Positions 25,109 through 34,144 are shown, counted from the first letter of the stretch. The stretch: DNA of 50,354 nt from Bifidobacterium pongonis (GCF_019331805.1 NZ_JAHBBE010000020.1:1-50354), one strand, 5' to 3'. The notes: generated from the sequence alone by a model not told the origin. Program-made: numbers and translations.

Positions 25109-26104
25109 ATGGCGAAACATCGCAAAAACACCCCTACTCTCGCATCCCTGAGCAAGCGTCAGTGGACGCGCATCATCTCGGTGCTGGGTGCGGTGGGGTT
25201 GCTTGCAGGCGCAGGCGTCGTCTCCCATAACTTCTATCAGGATTCCGCATCCCCGCAGATGACGGCCACTTCGTTCTCCGCCACCGACGCGTCCAAGGAG
25301 GTCTCCCGTGGAGGCCAGCGCGGCGCGGTCGACGGCACCGCATACGTCACCGTCAAGATCAACGGCAAGTCCCGTACCGTGCTTGGCACCAAGTTCACCG
25401 ATGTCAAGTCCGTGCTGGATGCCGGCGATATCGTGCTTGAGCCGGAAGACACCATCTCCCCCTCGCTGACCACCAAGGTCACCGAATCCACCGTGATTTC
25501 CATCGAACGCGCGGGCGCGACGCTGGAGACCACCGATTCCGATATCGCGTTCAACATCGTGAAGAAGGAGACCGACGCGCTGCCGAAGGGCACCGAGAAG
25601 GTGCAGCAGGAAGGCAAGAAGGGCGTGATGGAGGCCACGAACCTCGTCACCCGCGCCGGTGGCAAGATCGTCTCCTCCACCACGTTCGCCTCGTACGTCA
25701 AGGAAGCCCCGACCGATCAGATCGTGCTGGTCGGCACCGGTTCCACTTCCTCGTCTTCTTCGTCTTCCAGCGCGGCTTCCAGTCTCGGCACCACGGTCCC
25801 CGCTTCCGAAATGCAGTCCTGGGCGCATGACTACCTGATTTCGAACGGCTACACCGAAGCCGATTTCACCGCCGCCGTCTACATCATCAACCACGAGTCC
25901 GGCTGGCGCGTGGACGCCACCAACGCCTCCTCCGGCGCATATGGCCTGCCGCAGGCGCTGCCCGGCAGCAAGATGGCTTCCGCGGGCGCCGACTGGGCCA
26001 CCAACTACCAGACCCAGTTCAAGTGGTTCGTGGGCTACTGCAACCAGCGCTACGGCTCGCTGCAGGGCGCGTACACCTACTGGCTGGCGAATCACTGCTA
26101 CTGA
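25109..26104 (+). CDS. Secreted G5 / lysozyme-like protein (Rpf or lytic transglycosylase type)
   Basis: 331 residues: a basic start, one signal anchor or signal peptide (about 20-40), a DUF348/ubiquitin-like region (about 75-135), a G5-like domain (about 135-208), a Ser-rich linker (211-225) and a C-terminal lysozyme-like domain. The catalytic Glu263 lies in YIINHESGWRVDATN, then SGAYGLPQALPG and the closing YCNQRYGSLQGAYTYW, which match the transglycosylase-like part of actinobacterial secreted lytic proteins. It probably cleaves glycan strands during growth or resuscitation. TTAAGGAG before ATG 25109 fixes the start. It ends 30 bases before a strong terminator. Confidence 0.9.
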   Translation: MAKHRKNTPTLASLSKRQWTRIISVLGAVGLLAGAGVVSHNFYQDSASPQMTATSFSATDASKEVSRGGQRGAVDGTAYVTVKINGKSRTVLGTKFTDVKSVLDAGDIVLEPEDTISPSLTTKVTESTVISIERAGATLETTDSDIAFNIVKKETDALPKGTEKVQQEGKKGVMEATNLVTRAGGKIVSSTTFASYVKEAPTDQIVLVGTGSTSSSSSSSSAASSLGTTVPASEMQSWAHDYLISNGYTEADFTAAVYIINHESGWRVDATNASSGAYGLPQALPGSKMASAGADWATNYQTQFKWFVGYCNQRYGSLQGAYTYWLANHCY

Positions 26105-26134
26105 TCGACCGATCGCCGCGCAACACGCGCGAAT

Positions 26135-26178
26135 ACGCCGAGGGGCGGGACCTTACCGGGTCTCGCCCCTCGGCGTTT
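26135..26178 (+). terminator. Terminator of the G5/lysozyme-like gene
   Basis: Long GC stem built on ACGCCGAGGGGCG and CGCCCCTCGGCGT, followed by TTT, 30 bases beyond the stop codon. Confidence 0.85.
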
Positions 26179-26270
26179 CTACGGGTTTGCGGACAGTTCG
26201 GCACATCATGCGCACAGCTGACAGCGGAACCGACCAGATTCCTGATCGGAACCGGCCTCAATAAGCGACG

Positions 26271-26318
26271 TGCCCACCGGTTTCGCACGAATCGCGGGAC
26301 GAAACCGATGGGCACGTA
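26271..26318 (-). terminator. Terminator hairpin downstream of fucO
   Basis: 17-bp stem (26271-26287 and 26302-26318, CGTGCCCACCGGTTTCG against its near-perfect complement, one mismatch) with a 14-base loop, 46 bases beyond the fucO stop codon. No T run follows on the minus strand. Confidence 0.65.
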
Positions 26319-26363
26319 CGGGTCATGCCGGCGGGACTATACGCACAGCCGCCGGTGGCCGGA

Positions 26364-27515
26364 TCACATCAGGCTGGTGTAGATCTTGAGGATGTCCTCC
26401 TGCGTGGCCTGACGCGGGTTGCCCGGCGTGCACACGTCGTGGAAGGCGTCGTGGGCCAGCGGTTCGAGATCGGCCTCGGTGGCGCCGACCTCGGAGATCG
26501 TGGTCGGGTTGCCCAGATCCACGGTGAGCTTGTGCACGGCCTGCACGGCCTCCTCGCGCACCTTCTCGATGTCGCCGGTGTAGGCGTCCTCCACGCCGAA
26601 GGCGTCGGCGATGTCACGGTACTTCTCGCCGGTGTAGTCCTTGTTGTATTCCATGACCGGGGCCAGCAGGATGCCGTTGGCGACGCCGTGGGCCACGCCG
26701 AGACGGCCGCCCAGCGGGTGCGCCATACCGTGCACCAGGCCGAGGCCGACGTTGGAGTAGGCCATGCCGGTGATGTAGGAGGCGTAGGCCATCTGCTCGC
26801 CCGCGGGCACGTCACCGTCCGCGCTCTTGGCGAGGTTCTTGGCGATCATGCGGATGGTCTGCATCGACAGGCAGTCGGACAGGCTCCACGCGCCCGGCGT
26901 GATGTAGCCTTCGATGGCATGGGTCAGCGCGTCCAGACCGGTGGCGACCTTGAGGCCGCGCGGCATGGAATCGGTCAGATCGGGGTCGACGAAGGCGACG
27001 ATCGGGATGTCGTGCGGGTCGACCGCCACGAACTTGCGCTTGTTGGCGGTGTCGGTGACCACGTAGTTGATGGTGGTTTCGGAGGCGGTGCCTGCGGTGG
27101 TGGGCACGCCGAAGATCGGGACGGACGGGTTCTTGGTGTCGGCCACGCCTTCCAGGCTCAGCACGTCGGCGAACTCCGGGTTCGCGGTGATGATGCCGAT
27201 GCCCTTGCAGGTGTCCTGCGGGGAGCCGCCGCCCAGGCCGATCAGGAAGTCGGCGCCGGATGCGGCGAACTTGGCGACGCCGTCCTGGATGCATTCGACC
27301 GGCGGGTTCGGCTTGACGTTGTCGAACACCTCATACGGCATACCGGCCTCGTCGAGCACGTCGGTGACCTTCTTGACCGTGCCGGTCTCCAACAACACCG
27401 GATCGGTGACAATGAACGCCTTGGTGAATCCGTGGGACTTGGCGACACCCGGGATCTCCTTGATAGCGCCGCGACCGAAATACGCCGTCTGGTTGAAAAT
27501 CATGCGGTAGACCAT
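26364..27515 (-). CDS. fucO: Lactaldehyde reductase / iron-containing alcohol dehydrogenase
   Basis: 383 residues, the length of FucO. It reduces lactaldehyde to 1,2-propanediol with NADH in the cytoplasm, part of fucose and rhamnose use. Seen in the sequence: IGLGGGSPQDTCKGIGI (NAD-binding), FGVPTTAGTASETT and the metal-binding residues in GLDALTHAIEGY, GLVHGMAHPLGG and GVAHGVANG, all intact. AAAGGAG six bases before the ATG at 27515 fixes the start. It is divergent from mscL, and no fucose catabolic genes are adjacent. Other group III alcohol dehydrogenase substrates are possible. Confidence 0.93.
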   Translation of the reverse strand: MVYRMIFNQTAYFGRGAIKEIPGVAKSHGFTKAFIVTDPVLLETGTVKKVTDVLDEAGMPYEVFDNVKPNPPVECIQDGVAKFAASGADFLIGLGGGSPQDTCKGIGIITANPEFADVLSLEGVADTKNPSVPIFGVPTTAGTASETTINYVVTDTANKRKFVAVDPHDIPIVAFVDPDLTDSMPRGLKVATGLDALTHAIEGYITPGAWSLSDCLSMQTIRMIAKNLAKSADGDVPAGEQMAYASYITGMAYSNVGLGLVHGMAHPLGGRLGVAHGVANGILLAPVMEYNKDYTGEKYRDIADAFGVEDAYTGDIEKVREEAVQAVHKLTVDLGNPTTISEVGATEADLEPLAHDAFHDVCTPGNPRQATQEDILKIYTSLM

Positions 27516-27808
27516 GCTTAATCTCCTTTGAAAGCCGGTTTCTGTATCCAACTTGGCTTCGCGCTTCTTCACGCGACCAACAACACCCCAGTATACGCGC
27601 GAGCGAATGTGAGCGGGAACATCGACACACAAGCGTTTCGTTTTTCCACGCCGCGGCCCACCCTCAGCGCGACACGCCGGCAAAAGCTCACCATTCCGCC
27701 GCAGACTTCTTATTCCGCCGTGCCCCGCCAAGGTTTCTCCGGTTATGCATAATGGAGGCGATACATCGCAATCACGATATCCGCATCCAACACGAAGGAG
27801 TTTCGATC

Positions 27809-28345
27809 ATGACCAGTAGCGACGGCAACGAAGGCACCAGCAACGTCAACGCGCAGGACGTGGCGGCCGATCTCGCCAAAAGCGTGGACAAGGCGGCCCG
27901 CAAGGTGGTTTCCCTCACCGACAAGGGCCCGATCAAGGGGTTCAAGAAGTTCATCTCGCGCGGTTCGATGATCGACATGGCGGTCGGCGTGGTCATGGGC
28001 TCCGCCGTCACCACCGTGGTGACGTCGATCGTGAACAATCTGATCAGCCCGCTGATCGGCATGGTCGGCGGCGTGCCGGACATGTCCGGCGTGCTGACGA
28101 TCACGTTCAACGGCGCCACCATCTCCTTCGGCGCGATCCTCAACGCCATCATCAACTTCCTGCTCATCGGCGTGGCCGTGTACTTCTGCATCGTGCTGCC
28201 GATCAACAAGGTGCGCGACATGACCAGCAACGAGCAGGAGGAGAGCGCGGAACCGTCCACCGAGGAGCAGACGCTCGCTGTGCTGCAGGAGATCCGCGAC
28301 GAGCTCAAGCGCGGCTCGCAGGCGGCTTCCGCAGGCGAACGGTAA
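27809..28345 (+). CDS. mscL: Large-conductance mechanosensitive channel
   Basis: 178 residues. After a hydrophilic N-terminal extension of about 45 residues comes the MscL core: GFKKFISRGSMIDMAVGVVMG (amphipathic N-helix and TM1), the periplasmic loop, TM2 (about 115-135) with AVYFCIVLPINKV, and a C-terminal helical bundle. It opens under membrane tension to release solutes during osmotic downshift. The extension makes it longer than E. coli MscL (136 residues). GAAGGAG 8 bases before ATG 27809 sets the start. The exonuclease gene follows after 41 bases with no terminator. Confidence 0.92.
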   Translation: MTSSDGNEGTSNVNAQDVAADLAKSVDKAARKVVSLTDKGPIKGFKKFISRGSMIDMAVGVVMGSAVTTVVTSIVNNLISPLIGMVGGVPDMSGVLTITFNGATISFGAILNAIINFLLIGVAVYFCIVLPINKVRDMTSNEQEESAEPSTEEQTLAVLQEIRDELKRGSQAASAGER

Positions 28346-28386
28346 CCTCCCCACTTCCACCCATTCCAGACCGTATCGGAGCATTC

Positions 28387-28947
28387 ATGGCCATTCAACG
28401 TACGTTCAAGGGCGACAGCCTGCTTATCGCGGTCGACGACTATGTGGTCGTCGACCTGGAGACCACCGGCGTCAGCCCGGCGCGTGACCGCATCATCGAA
28501 ATCGGCGCGGTCCGCGTCGAAGGCGGAACCGTCACCGCCGAATACAGCAAGCTGGTGAATCCCGGTCGCCCCGTGGGAGGGTTCATCACCAATCTGACAG
28601 GCATCAGCGACGAGATGGTGCGCACCGCATCGCCCATCGACGACGTACTGCCGGATTTCCTCGACCATCTGCGCCCGAACGACACAATCGTGGCCCATAA
28701 CGCGAACTTCGACGTCAACTTCCTGTACGACAACTGCATGCGCGTCCTGGACAGGCCGTTCTCCTACGATTTCATCGACACGCTGAGGATGAGCCGCGCC
28801 CTGTTCCCCGATGAGCGCCAGCACCGCCTGGTGGATCTGATCCAGCGTTTCGGCATCGCCGACGAGGAGGAGCACCGCGGTCTGAGCGATGCCCTGCAGA
28901 CCGTGGAATGCTATGAACGCATGAAACCGATGTTGGCGGGCCTCTGA
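28387..28947 (+). CDS. DnaQ-like 3'-5' exonuclease (DEDDh)
   Basis: 186 residues forming one DEDDh exonuclease domain: ExoI VVDLETTGVSP (Asp and Glu), ExoII VAHNANFDVNFL and ExoIII HRGLSDA with the catalytic His and Asp. It could be a stand-alone proofreading subunit of the polymerase III epsilon type or a general exonuclease. It lacks the C-terminal region that binds the polymerase in E. coli DnaQ. CGGAG lies before the ATG. It probably shares a transcript with mscL and is followed by a terminator at 28976. Confidence 0.9.
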   Translation: MAIQRTFKGDSLLIAVDDYVVVDLETTGVSPARDRIIEIGAVRVEGGTVTAEYSKLVNPGRPVGGFITNLTGISDEMVRTASPIDDVLPDFLDHLRPNDTIVAHNANFDVNFLYDNCMRVLDRPFSYDFIDTLRMSRALFPDERQHRLVDLIQRFGIADEEEHRGLSDALQTVECYERMKPMLAGL

Positions 28948-29274
28948 GACGGCTACGCATGCCCGGCATGATTACAGGCCCAGCAAGGATGACTTCCTGC
29001 TGGGCCTTTGTGATATGCAACTATGCTTCGCCATACCTCCCATTCGCGAGCACAAATCCACGATAACAACATTCGTTGCTTTACTTCCAAAGCCAAAACG
29101 TCAAGGCTTATTATGAAGCCGTATCATTCAAAAGATCAGAGAGAAAGCATAAAAAAGCAACAACCGTAACGCAGTGCCTCTATCTACAGAAATGACATAC
29201 GCTCACAAGAAACATCCCAAAGACACCATTTCATGGTTTGGGCTATCGGCCAACGCAAAAGTCAGGTTTATCTA
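28948..29274. other. AT-rich intergenic region before the small membrane protein
   Basis: From about 29010 the base composition drops sharply and many A runs appear. A short GGCTT-ATTATG-AAGCC hairpin lies near 29095-29110. No promoter can be named with confidence and no other gene is seen. Confidence 0.5.
28976..29010 (+). terminator. Terminator of the exonuclease gene
   Basis: AGGCCCAGCA (28976-28985) pairs with TGCTGGGCCT near 28998-29007, followed by TT; an AGGA/TCCT inner part extends the stem. Confidence 0.8.
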
Positions 29275-29682
29275 ATGCCATTCCCCACATATTGTTGGCA
29301 AATTTGGCTGCCGTACTGCATCATTTGCATATCGCCAATCATCGGCATTATGCAGATAATACCATCCTTGTTCCGAGGGAAAATGTGGAAGATCGCGATA
29401 GGGCTAGTTCAACTAGCCCTCAGCGCAGCAGGAGTTCTCTTGTTTTTCACTACCCCCACGGTCTCCGGGGGCATGTGCATCGATAGCGCCTTTACAACTT
29501 GGCAAGCAGGAATAAAGCCGCCTCTTGGAGGTGATGAATGGCTGGCATGCACATTGGCAAGTCAACATCAAGTAAGCGCCGGAGTCATTCTTGCCTGTTG
29601 TGCACTGCTGCTTTCCGGAGCCCTTTGCATTATCCGACTTCGAACGACATCTTACAAGCCTGATTTCGGAAAAAATAAATAG
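29275..29682 (+). CDS. Unknown small membrane protein in an AT-rich islet
   Basis: 135 residues if the ATG at 29275 is used; AGG lies 8 bases before it. An in-frame ATG at 29233 would add 14 residues but has no ribosome binding site. Three hydrophobic segments are visible (about residues 9-31, 39-57 and 99-121), with a Cys-containing loop between the second and third (MCIDSAF). I recognise no family. Codon use and GC are far below those of the neighbours, which together with the nearby tRNA-Glu suggests acquired DNA. It has no same-strand partner. Confidence 0.6.
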   Translation: MPFPTYCWQIWLPYCIICISPIIGIMQIIPSLFRGKMWKIAIGLVQLALSAAGVLLFFTTPTVSGGMCIDSAFTTWQAGIKPPLGGDEWLACTLASQHQVSAGVILACCALLLSGALCIIRLRTTSYKPDFGKNK

Positions 29683-29757
29683 TCCGCTCAAACACGCAGG
29701 TAGATGAGTCTCCTGATGATTTGGGCACTTTCCATGCCACAATGAGCGCAATAACTG

Positions 29758-29803
29758 ATATTGGCGGGGTTACGACGTAGCTATGTTGTGATTCCGCCAA
29801 TAT
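29758..29803. repeat. 10-bp inverted repeat ATATTGGCGG / CCGCCAATAT
   Basis: Perfect arms at 29758-29767 and 29794-29803 around a 26-base centre, in the AT-rich islet between the unknown membrane protein and tRNA-Glu. It might be a terminator for the small gene, although no T run follows, or the relic of a mobile element end. Confidence 0.5.
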
Positions 29804-29896
29804 TGCAACATATTTCACGCTTGCATTTTATCCATATTTCGCTGATGGTTAGCGTTGGTTGAGCATCACCGTGGATGCGGAATGGAAACTTTTGAA

Positions 29897-29929
29897 AATA
29901 TAAGAAAAGCCGCTGTCTCCAGCGGCTTC
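29897..29929 (-). terminator. Terminator of tRNA-Glu
   Basis: On the minus strand, AAGCCGCT pairs with AGCGGCTT (29907-29914 and 29921-29928) around a 6-base loop and is followed by TTTTCTTATATTTT, a classical terminator just beyond the tRNA. Confidence 0.9.
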
Positions 29930-29934
29930 ATCGG

Positions 29935-30006
29935 TACCCCCTGAGAGAGTCGAACTCTCGTTGTCAGATTGAAAGTCTGGTGTCCTAACCGTTAGACGAA
30001 GGGGGC
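29935..30006 (-). tRNA. tRNA-Glu (anticodon TTC)
   Basis: 72 bases on the minus strand. The acceptor stem is GCCCCCT/AGGGGGT with a G-U first pair; the D arm has GTCTAACGGTTAGGAC, the anticodon loop CTTTCAA gives TTC and the T arm contains GTTCGAC. The CCA end is not encoded. Its own promoter and terminator flank it. Confidence 0.95.
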
Positions 30007-30020
30007 TAACAACTCGATTA

Positions 30021-30048
30021 ATAATACACGAGTTGCTTTCGCATGCAA
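30021..30048 (-). promoter_or_regulatory. Promoter of tRNA-Glu
   Basis: On the minus strand: -35 TTGCAT (30043-30048), 16-base spacer, -10 TATTAT (30021-30026), placing the start about 8 bases before the tRNA. Confidence 0.75.
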
Positions 30049-30173
30049 ATCGAGACTCCGCTTCGGCGTGTCGCGCCATGCTCAACGGACCGCAAGGCCC
30101 TGCAAACACCAGCCGTGGCGCACCTTCAGCGCCCTCATGCCGATTCCAGCCAAGCCGGCCATGCCCCGGTCAA

Positions 30174-31034
30174 TCAAGCCTTGCGATAGGTGAAATCGTG
30201 AATCACACGCCCGGCGGCAAGCCCCTTCTTCTCGAAGTTCGTCAGCACGCGCCCGGCGAAGCGCTCGGATTCGGCGAAATCGGCATGTGGCATATCGGCC
30301 GCCATATCGGCATTGCCCTTGCCCACATGCTCCACCGGCAGGCTCACGGTAACCCCTCCGGCATTCTCCCAGCCGTCAAGACCGTCCATCACCTCATGCA
30401 CATGCAGCGCATAGTCCTCGATATCGGTGGCGATGCGCCACACTCCACCATCGGCGAGCGAGCGACGCACCTGGCCCGCGAGTTCGGGCTGCACGATGCG
30501 GCGCTTGTGATGCTTCTTCTTGGGCCAGGGATCGGGGAAGAACGTCCACACTTCGGCGGCCACGCCGTCAGCCATGACCTTGAACAGCTCGGGAGCGTTC
30601 ACTTGGGCCACGCGCAGATTGCCAAGCCCCTTCTTGCCGGCGAGCAGAAGCGTATGGGCCACACCCGGGTCATACACCTCCAAGGCAAGGAAGTTGGTAC
30701 CGGGGTTCGCCTCGGCGGCCGCCACGACGTTCTCGCCCTGGCCGGAACCGATTTCCACGATGAGCGGATTGGTGTTGCCCCACACCTTGCGCACGTATTC
30801 CCCGTCAAAGGCGAATCCTTCACGCACGTCCAGCGAACCTTCGCCCGCGTTGATATCGAGCAGATACTCGCCCGCATAGGTATCCCATGCGCGCTGCAGT
30901 CGGGCATCCAGGCGACCGGATCTGCGCACGAATGACAGCACCCGGTGGATGGGATGGCCGTTACGCTCGCCTTCAGGCCGGCTTTCCTCCGGCGTGTCGA
31001 AGATTTCCTGCTTTTTTTCGTTGTTTTCTTGCAT
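30174..31034 (-). CDS. trmB: tRNA (guanine-N7-)-methyltransferase
   Basis: 286 residues. It methylates G46 in the variable loop of tRNAs with SAM. The SAM-binding motif I is [14 protein letters not shown], and the TrmB-specific catalytic block [17 protein letters not shown] is intact. There is an N-terminal extension of about 60 charged residues, common in actinobacterial homologues. The ATG at 31034 has no clear Shine-Dalgarno; GATAAT eight bases upstream suggests a leaderless or nearly leaderless mRNA. It sits among three tRNA genes, which may only be chance. Confidence 0.94.
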   Translation of the reverse strand: MQENNEKKQEIFDTPEESRPEGERNGHPIHRVLSFVRRSGRLDARLQRAWDTYAGEYLLDINAGEGSLDVREGFAFDGEYVRKVWGNTNPLIVEIGSGQGENVVAAAEANPGTNFLALEVYDPGVAHTLLLAGKKGLGNLRVAQVNAPELFKVMADGVAAEVWTFFPDPWPKKKHHKRRIVQPELAGQVRRSLADGGVWRIATDIEDYALHVHEVMDGLDGWENAGGVTVSLPVEHVGKGNADMAADMPHADFAESERFAGRVLTNFEKKGLAAGRVIHDFTYRKA

Positions 31035-31149
31035 AGTTCTCTATTATCCATGCCCGCAGGTCAGTTTCCGCGAAAATCTCGATTTGCGCCCAAAAACGTT
31101 GGAAAATAGCCGTTTTCAGCCTATTCCGCCAACCGCGACACGCCGAGAG

Positions 31150-31177
31150 TTGCACTCGGCTGAGAAGTCTGTAATAT
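31150..31177 (+). promoter_or_regulatory. Promoter of tRNA-Asp/tRNA-Phe
   Basis: -35 TTGCAC (31150-31155), 16-base spacer, -10 TAATAT (31172-31177), 35 bases before tRNA-Asp. Confidence 0.75.
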
Positions 31178-31212
31178 AACTACTCGTTGCTTCGCACAAA
31201 CGAAAACAACAC

Positions 31213-31286
31213 GGCCCCGTAGCTCAGTTGGTTAGAGCGCCGCCCTGTCACGGCGGAGGTCACCGGTTCAAGTCCGGCCGGGGTCG
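31213..31286 (+). tRNA. tRNA-Asp (anticodon GTC)
   Basis: 74 bases without CCA. Acceptor GGCCCCG/CGGGGTC, D arm GCTCAGTTGGTTAGAGC, anticodon stem CCGCC/GGCGG with loop CTGTCAC, T arm CCGGTTCAAGTCCGG and discriminator G. Confidence 0.96.
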
Positions 31287-31298
31287 CTAGAATTGTCA

Positions 31299-31321
31299 GA
31301 ACCCGGTTCGCCGGGTTTTTT
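31299..31321 (+). terminator. Terminator-like hairpin after tRNA-Asp
   Basis: AACCCGG-TTCG-CCGGGTT followed by TTTT, between the two tRNA genes. Reading through it would be needed to express tRNA-Phe from the same promoter; tRNA-Phe has no evident promoter of its own in the short gap. Confidence 0.8.
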
Positions 31322-31330
31322 CAACTCTAT

Positions 31331-31406
31331 GGCTCTGTAGCTCAGTTGGTAGAGCGAACGACTGAAAATCGTTAGGTCAGCGGATCGATGCCGCTCGGAG
31401 CCACCA
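31331..31406 (+). tRNA. tRNA-Phe (anticodon GAA)
   Basis: 76 bases including an encoded CCA (31404-31406). Acceptor GGCTCTG/CGGAGCC, D arm GCTCAGTTGGTAGAGC, anticodon stem ACGA/TCGT with loop CTGAAAA, T arm with ATCGATG and discriminator A. Confidence 0.96.
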
Positions 31407-31410
31407 CTTC

Positions 31411-31437
31411 AAACCCCTCTCCTCGGAGAGGGGTTTT
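31411..31437 (+). terminator. Terminator after tRNA-Phe
   Basis: AAACCCCTCTCC-TC-GGAGAGGGGTTTT hairpin, directly after the tRNA. Confidence 0.9.
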
Positions 31438-31553
31438 CTGTTATCCACGGCAATCCGCCACACCGCACCGCCTGTCCATCACCACTTCTCCCCTGCCGCC
31501 CCATTACCATGCCGTGCCGCCGCCATACCGGCGTCGAACGCCCACGCAACGCG

Positions 31554-31596
31554 AAAAGGCCGCTGGAAGCCCCTCTACGGCTCCCAGCGGCCTTAT
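31554..31596 (-). terminator. Terminator of the low-molecular-weight phosphatase gene
   Basis: On the minus strand, AAGGCCGCTGGG and its complement form a 12-bp stem with an AGCC/GGCT inner part, followed by TTTTCGC. It begins 37 bases beyond the stop codon. Confidence 0.8.
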
Positions 31597-31632
31597 ACGT
31601 CCCTCTTTGTGGGCCCGGCTGGCGCAGTCGGC

Positions 31633-32154
31633 TCACGCGCCGATCTGTTCGGCCACCCAATCCACGATGTACGGGGCGACATGCTCGATCTGGTCGATGG
31701 CGACTTCGAACTCATGCTGGCCGCCGTACCACGGGTCCACCAGGTCGATCTGATCCTCACGGCCGGCCTTCGGCGTGGGTAGATCCGGATCGAAGCTGCG
31801 GTACATGTGCACTTCGCCACGCTTCGACGGCGGCAGTTGGCGCAGCAGCGCACGCATATGCGAGGCGGTCATCGGCAGGAAGAGGTCGGTGCGTTCGATC
31901 TCCTCACGGCTGATGCGGTGCGCGAAATGGTCGCGCGGGATCTCGTCGCCATACCCGCGCTGGCGCAGCACATGCACGGCGCGCGGGTCGATCGGATGGC
32001 TCCACTCCTCGTCGGAGACGCCGCTGGACTCCACGTTCACGCGGTCGCCGAGCCCGCGCTCATTGAAGAAATGGCGCAGAATGATCTCACCCATCGGGGA
32101 ACGGCAGATATTGCCGGTGCAGACGGTCATTACCGTATAGATGTCATTGGCCAT
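31633..32154 (-). CDS. Low-molecular-weight protein tyrosine phosphatase
   Basis: 173 residues. The P-loop is VCTGNICRSPMGE with catalytic Cys12 and Arg18 (C-X5-R), and the general acid Asp140 lies in DLVDPWYGG, the family's DPxY/W motif. It probably dephosphorylates tyrosine on cytoplasmic kinases or polysaccharide-export proteins. AAGGAG six bases before the ATG fixes the start. It follows folA on the same strand after 117 bases, but the folA terminator lies between them. Confidence 0.93.
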   Translation of the reverse strand: MANDIYTVMTVCTGNICRSPMGEIILRHFFNERGLGDRVNVESSGVSDEEWSHPIDPRAVHVLRQRGYGDEIPRDHFAHRISREEIERTDLFLPMTASHMRALLRQLPPSKRGEVHMYRSFDPDLPTPKAGREDQIDLVDPWYGGQHEFEVAIDQIEHVAPYIVDWVAEQIGA

Positions 32155-32220
32155 GATTGCTCCTTATCCACAAGACGGTTCTACAGGTTCTACAGATAGG
32201 TTTCTACCAAATACCTGGGT

Positions 32221-32256
32221 AAATAAAAAGGATGCCGCAGTGCTCCTGCGGCATCC
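32221..32256 (-). terminator. Terminator of folA
   Basis: On the minus strand, GGATGCCGCA and TGCGGCATCC (32247-32256 and 32230-32239) form a 10-bp stem with a 7-base loop, followed by TTTTTATTT. Just beyond lie two direct copies of GGTTCTACA (about 32176-32193). Confidence 0.9.
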
Positions 32257-32271
32257 GCCATATCAATCGTG

Positions 32272-32934
32272 TCAGCGCACGCGCGCGTACGTACGGAATC
32301 GGTACCCGCCGATGCCGTCGTTCGCGTTCTTCGGGGTGAAACGCTCCGAACGGTCGATGACCTCCCAGTCGCCGCTCTGTGCGAGCGCCGCGATGTCGGG
32401 AGCGTAGGTGTCCGCTTCGACCTCGGCATCGATATCGGTGACGTACACCTTGTTGGCCATCGGAATCGCCTCACGGAACAATTCCGCGCCACCGATCACC
32501 CAGATCTCCGAACGGTCAAGCCCGTCATCCGGGATGGCTTCCTGACGCGCCAGATCGAGCGCATCCTCCAGGCTGCCGATAACCGTCGCACCGACCGCAC
32601 GGTACATCGGGTCATGCGTGACGACGATATTGTCGCGGTTCGGCAGCGGGCGGTACTTCGGCGAGAGGGATTCCCACGTGCGCCGCCCCATGATCACCGG
32701 GTGCGACACCGTCAGCTCCTGGAAATGCTTGAGATCCTCGGGAAGGTGCCACGGCATACCACCCTTGTATCCAATGGCTCCCGGCCTGCCCGACGTATCG
32801 CGGGCCTGCGCCCAAATCAAATTCACCGAGAACGTCTTGGGGAAATCGTCACCCCAATCCTCGGCCTCCTCCAGCCCGGCATCTCCGGGCTCGGGTTCGT
32901 GATAGCCGCTGCGGCTACTACTGTCATGCTCCAT
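32272..32934 (-). CDS. folA: Dihydrofolate reductase
   Basis: 220 residues. It reduces dihydrofolate with NADPH, restoring the folate oxidised by thymidylate synthase. Visible motifs: VNLIWAQARDTSGRPGAIGYKGGMPWHLPEDLKHF (the Met20 loop and the catalytic Asp-bearing helix), VIMGRRTWESL, and IWVIGGAELFREAI. An acidic extension of about 35 residues precedes the domain, which normally starts near the first strand. AAGGAG 8 bases before the ATG at 32934 fixes the start. It lies 75 bases after thyA on the same strand, the common thyA-folA pair. Confidence 0.95.
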   Translation of the reverse strand: MEHDSSSRSGYHEPEPGDAGLEEAEDWGDDFPKTFSVNLIWAQARDTSGRPGAIGYKGGMPWHLPEDLKHFQELTVSHPVIMGRRTWESLSPKYRPLPNRDNIVVTHDPMYRAVGATVIGSLEDALDLARQEAIPDDGLDRSEIWVIGGAELFREAIPMANKVYVTDIDAEVEADTYAPDIAALAQSGDWEVIDRSERFTPKNANDGIGGYRFRTYARVR

Positions 32935-33009
32935 TTCACTCACTCCTTGGGTTCGCGGAACTGGCTCACCACTCTATTAGACGGCGGAGACGCGCCGCCG
33001 CGGCCGGTG

Positions 33010-33882
33010 TCAGACGGCGACGGGCGCCTTGATGGTGGGATGGTGCTTGTAGTCGATGATATGGAAGTCCTCGTAACGGTAGTCGAACAGCGAGGGCGCC
33101 TTGTCGATCTCGATGCGCGGGTACGGGTACGGTTCACGCCCAAGCTGCTCCAGGAACTGTTCGACATGGTTGTCGTAGACGTGGCAGTCGCCACCCGTCC
33201 ACACGAATTCGCCGGGCTTCAAACCGGTCTGCTGGGCCATCATGAGCGTCAACAGCGAGTAGGAGGCGATGTTGAACGGCACGCCGAGGAACATGTCGCA
33301 GGAACGCTGGTACAGCTGGCAGCTGAGCTTGCCGTCGGCCACGTAGAACTGGAAAAGCGCGTGGCACGGGGGCAACGCCATGTTCTCGACTTCGGCGGGG
33401 TTCCATGCGGAAACCACCATGCGGCGCGAATCGGGATGGTTCTTGATCAGGTCCAGGACGTTCGAGATCTGGTCGATGGTGCGATTCGGGTCGTCCGGCG
33501 TGGGTGCCGGCCAGGAGCGCCACTGCACGCCGTATACGGGGCCGAGATCGCCGTTCTCATCGGCCCACTCGTCCCAGATGTGCACATTGTGTTCCAGCAG
33601 CCAGTTGATGTTGCTGGAGCCTTTGAGGAACCACAGCAGCTCGTAGGCGAGTCCCTTGAAGAACACGGTTTTGGTGGTGAGCAGGGGGAAGGATTCGCTC
33701 AGATCGAACCGCATCTGCTGGCCGAACAGGGAGATGGTGCCGGTGCCGGTGCGATCCGACTTCAACGTGCCTTCCGTGAGGATCTTGCGCACCAGATCCT
33801 CATAGGGCATGGGAATATCCGTTTCCGGACGCGCCGGAATGCGGGAACGGATCTCTTCGAGTTGCTCGGGAGTCAAAGCCAT
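33010..33882 (-). CDS. thyA: Thymidylate synthase
   Basis: 290 residues, the standard ThyA length for this group. It makes dTMP from dUMP with methylene-tetrahydrofolate. Seen: [20 protein letters not shown], the catalytic Cys173 in [13 protein letters not shown], the phosphate-binding [17 protein letters not shown] and the dUMP-contacting HVYDNHVEQ. The ATG at 33882 is used; a GTG four codons upstream is possible. It is the first gene of the thyA-folA unit. Confidence 0.96.
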   Translation of the reverse strand: MALTPEQLEEIRSRIPARPETDIPMPYEDLVRKILTEGTLKSDRTGTGTISLFGQQMRFDLSESFPLLTTKTVFFKGLAYELLWFLKGSSNINWLLEHNVHIWDEWADENGDLGPVYGVQWRSWPAPTPDDPNRTIDQISNVLDLIKNHPDSRRMVVSAWNPAEVENMALPPCHALFQFYVADGKLSCQLYQRSCDMFLGVPFNIASYSLLTLMMAQQTGLKPGEFVWTGGDCHVYDNHVEQFLEQLGREPYPYPRIEIDKAPSLFDYRYEDFHIIDYKHHPTIKAPVAV

Positions 33883-34144
33883 GGTATTCAACACCCATTT
33901 CTAATAGTCTTATGCTTGCTTTGCCTTACCTAACCTATCATGCCCCGAAGCTCGCGCATCCGGCGGATTCCCACACCTTTCGTGGAACACCGGTCCGCAC
34001 ACCGTGGCGCCGGCATGGTTCGCTTACGGCGTATCCGTTCCGCGCAATGCCACGAGGAATGGAACCACGCCATCGAATCAGCCGCCCGTGCGGCATAATT
34101 GAGCACGATAGCCCAAACGGACACGCGAATCTAAGGAGAAGCAC

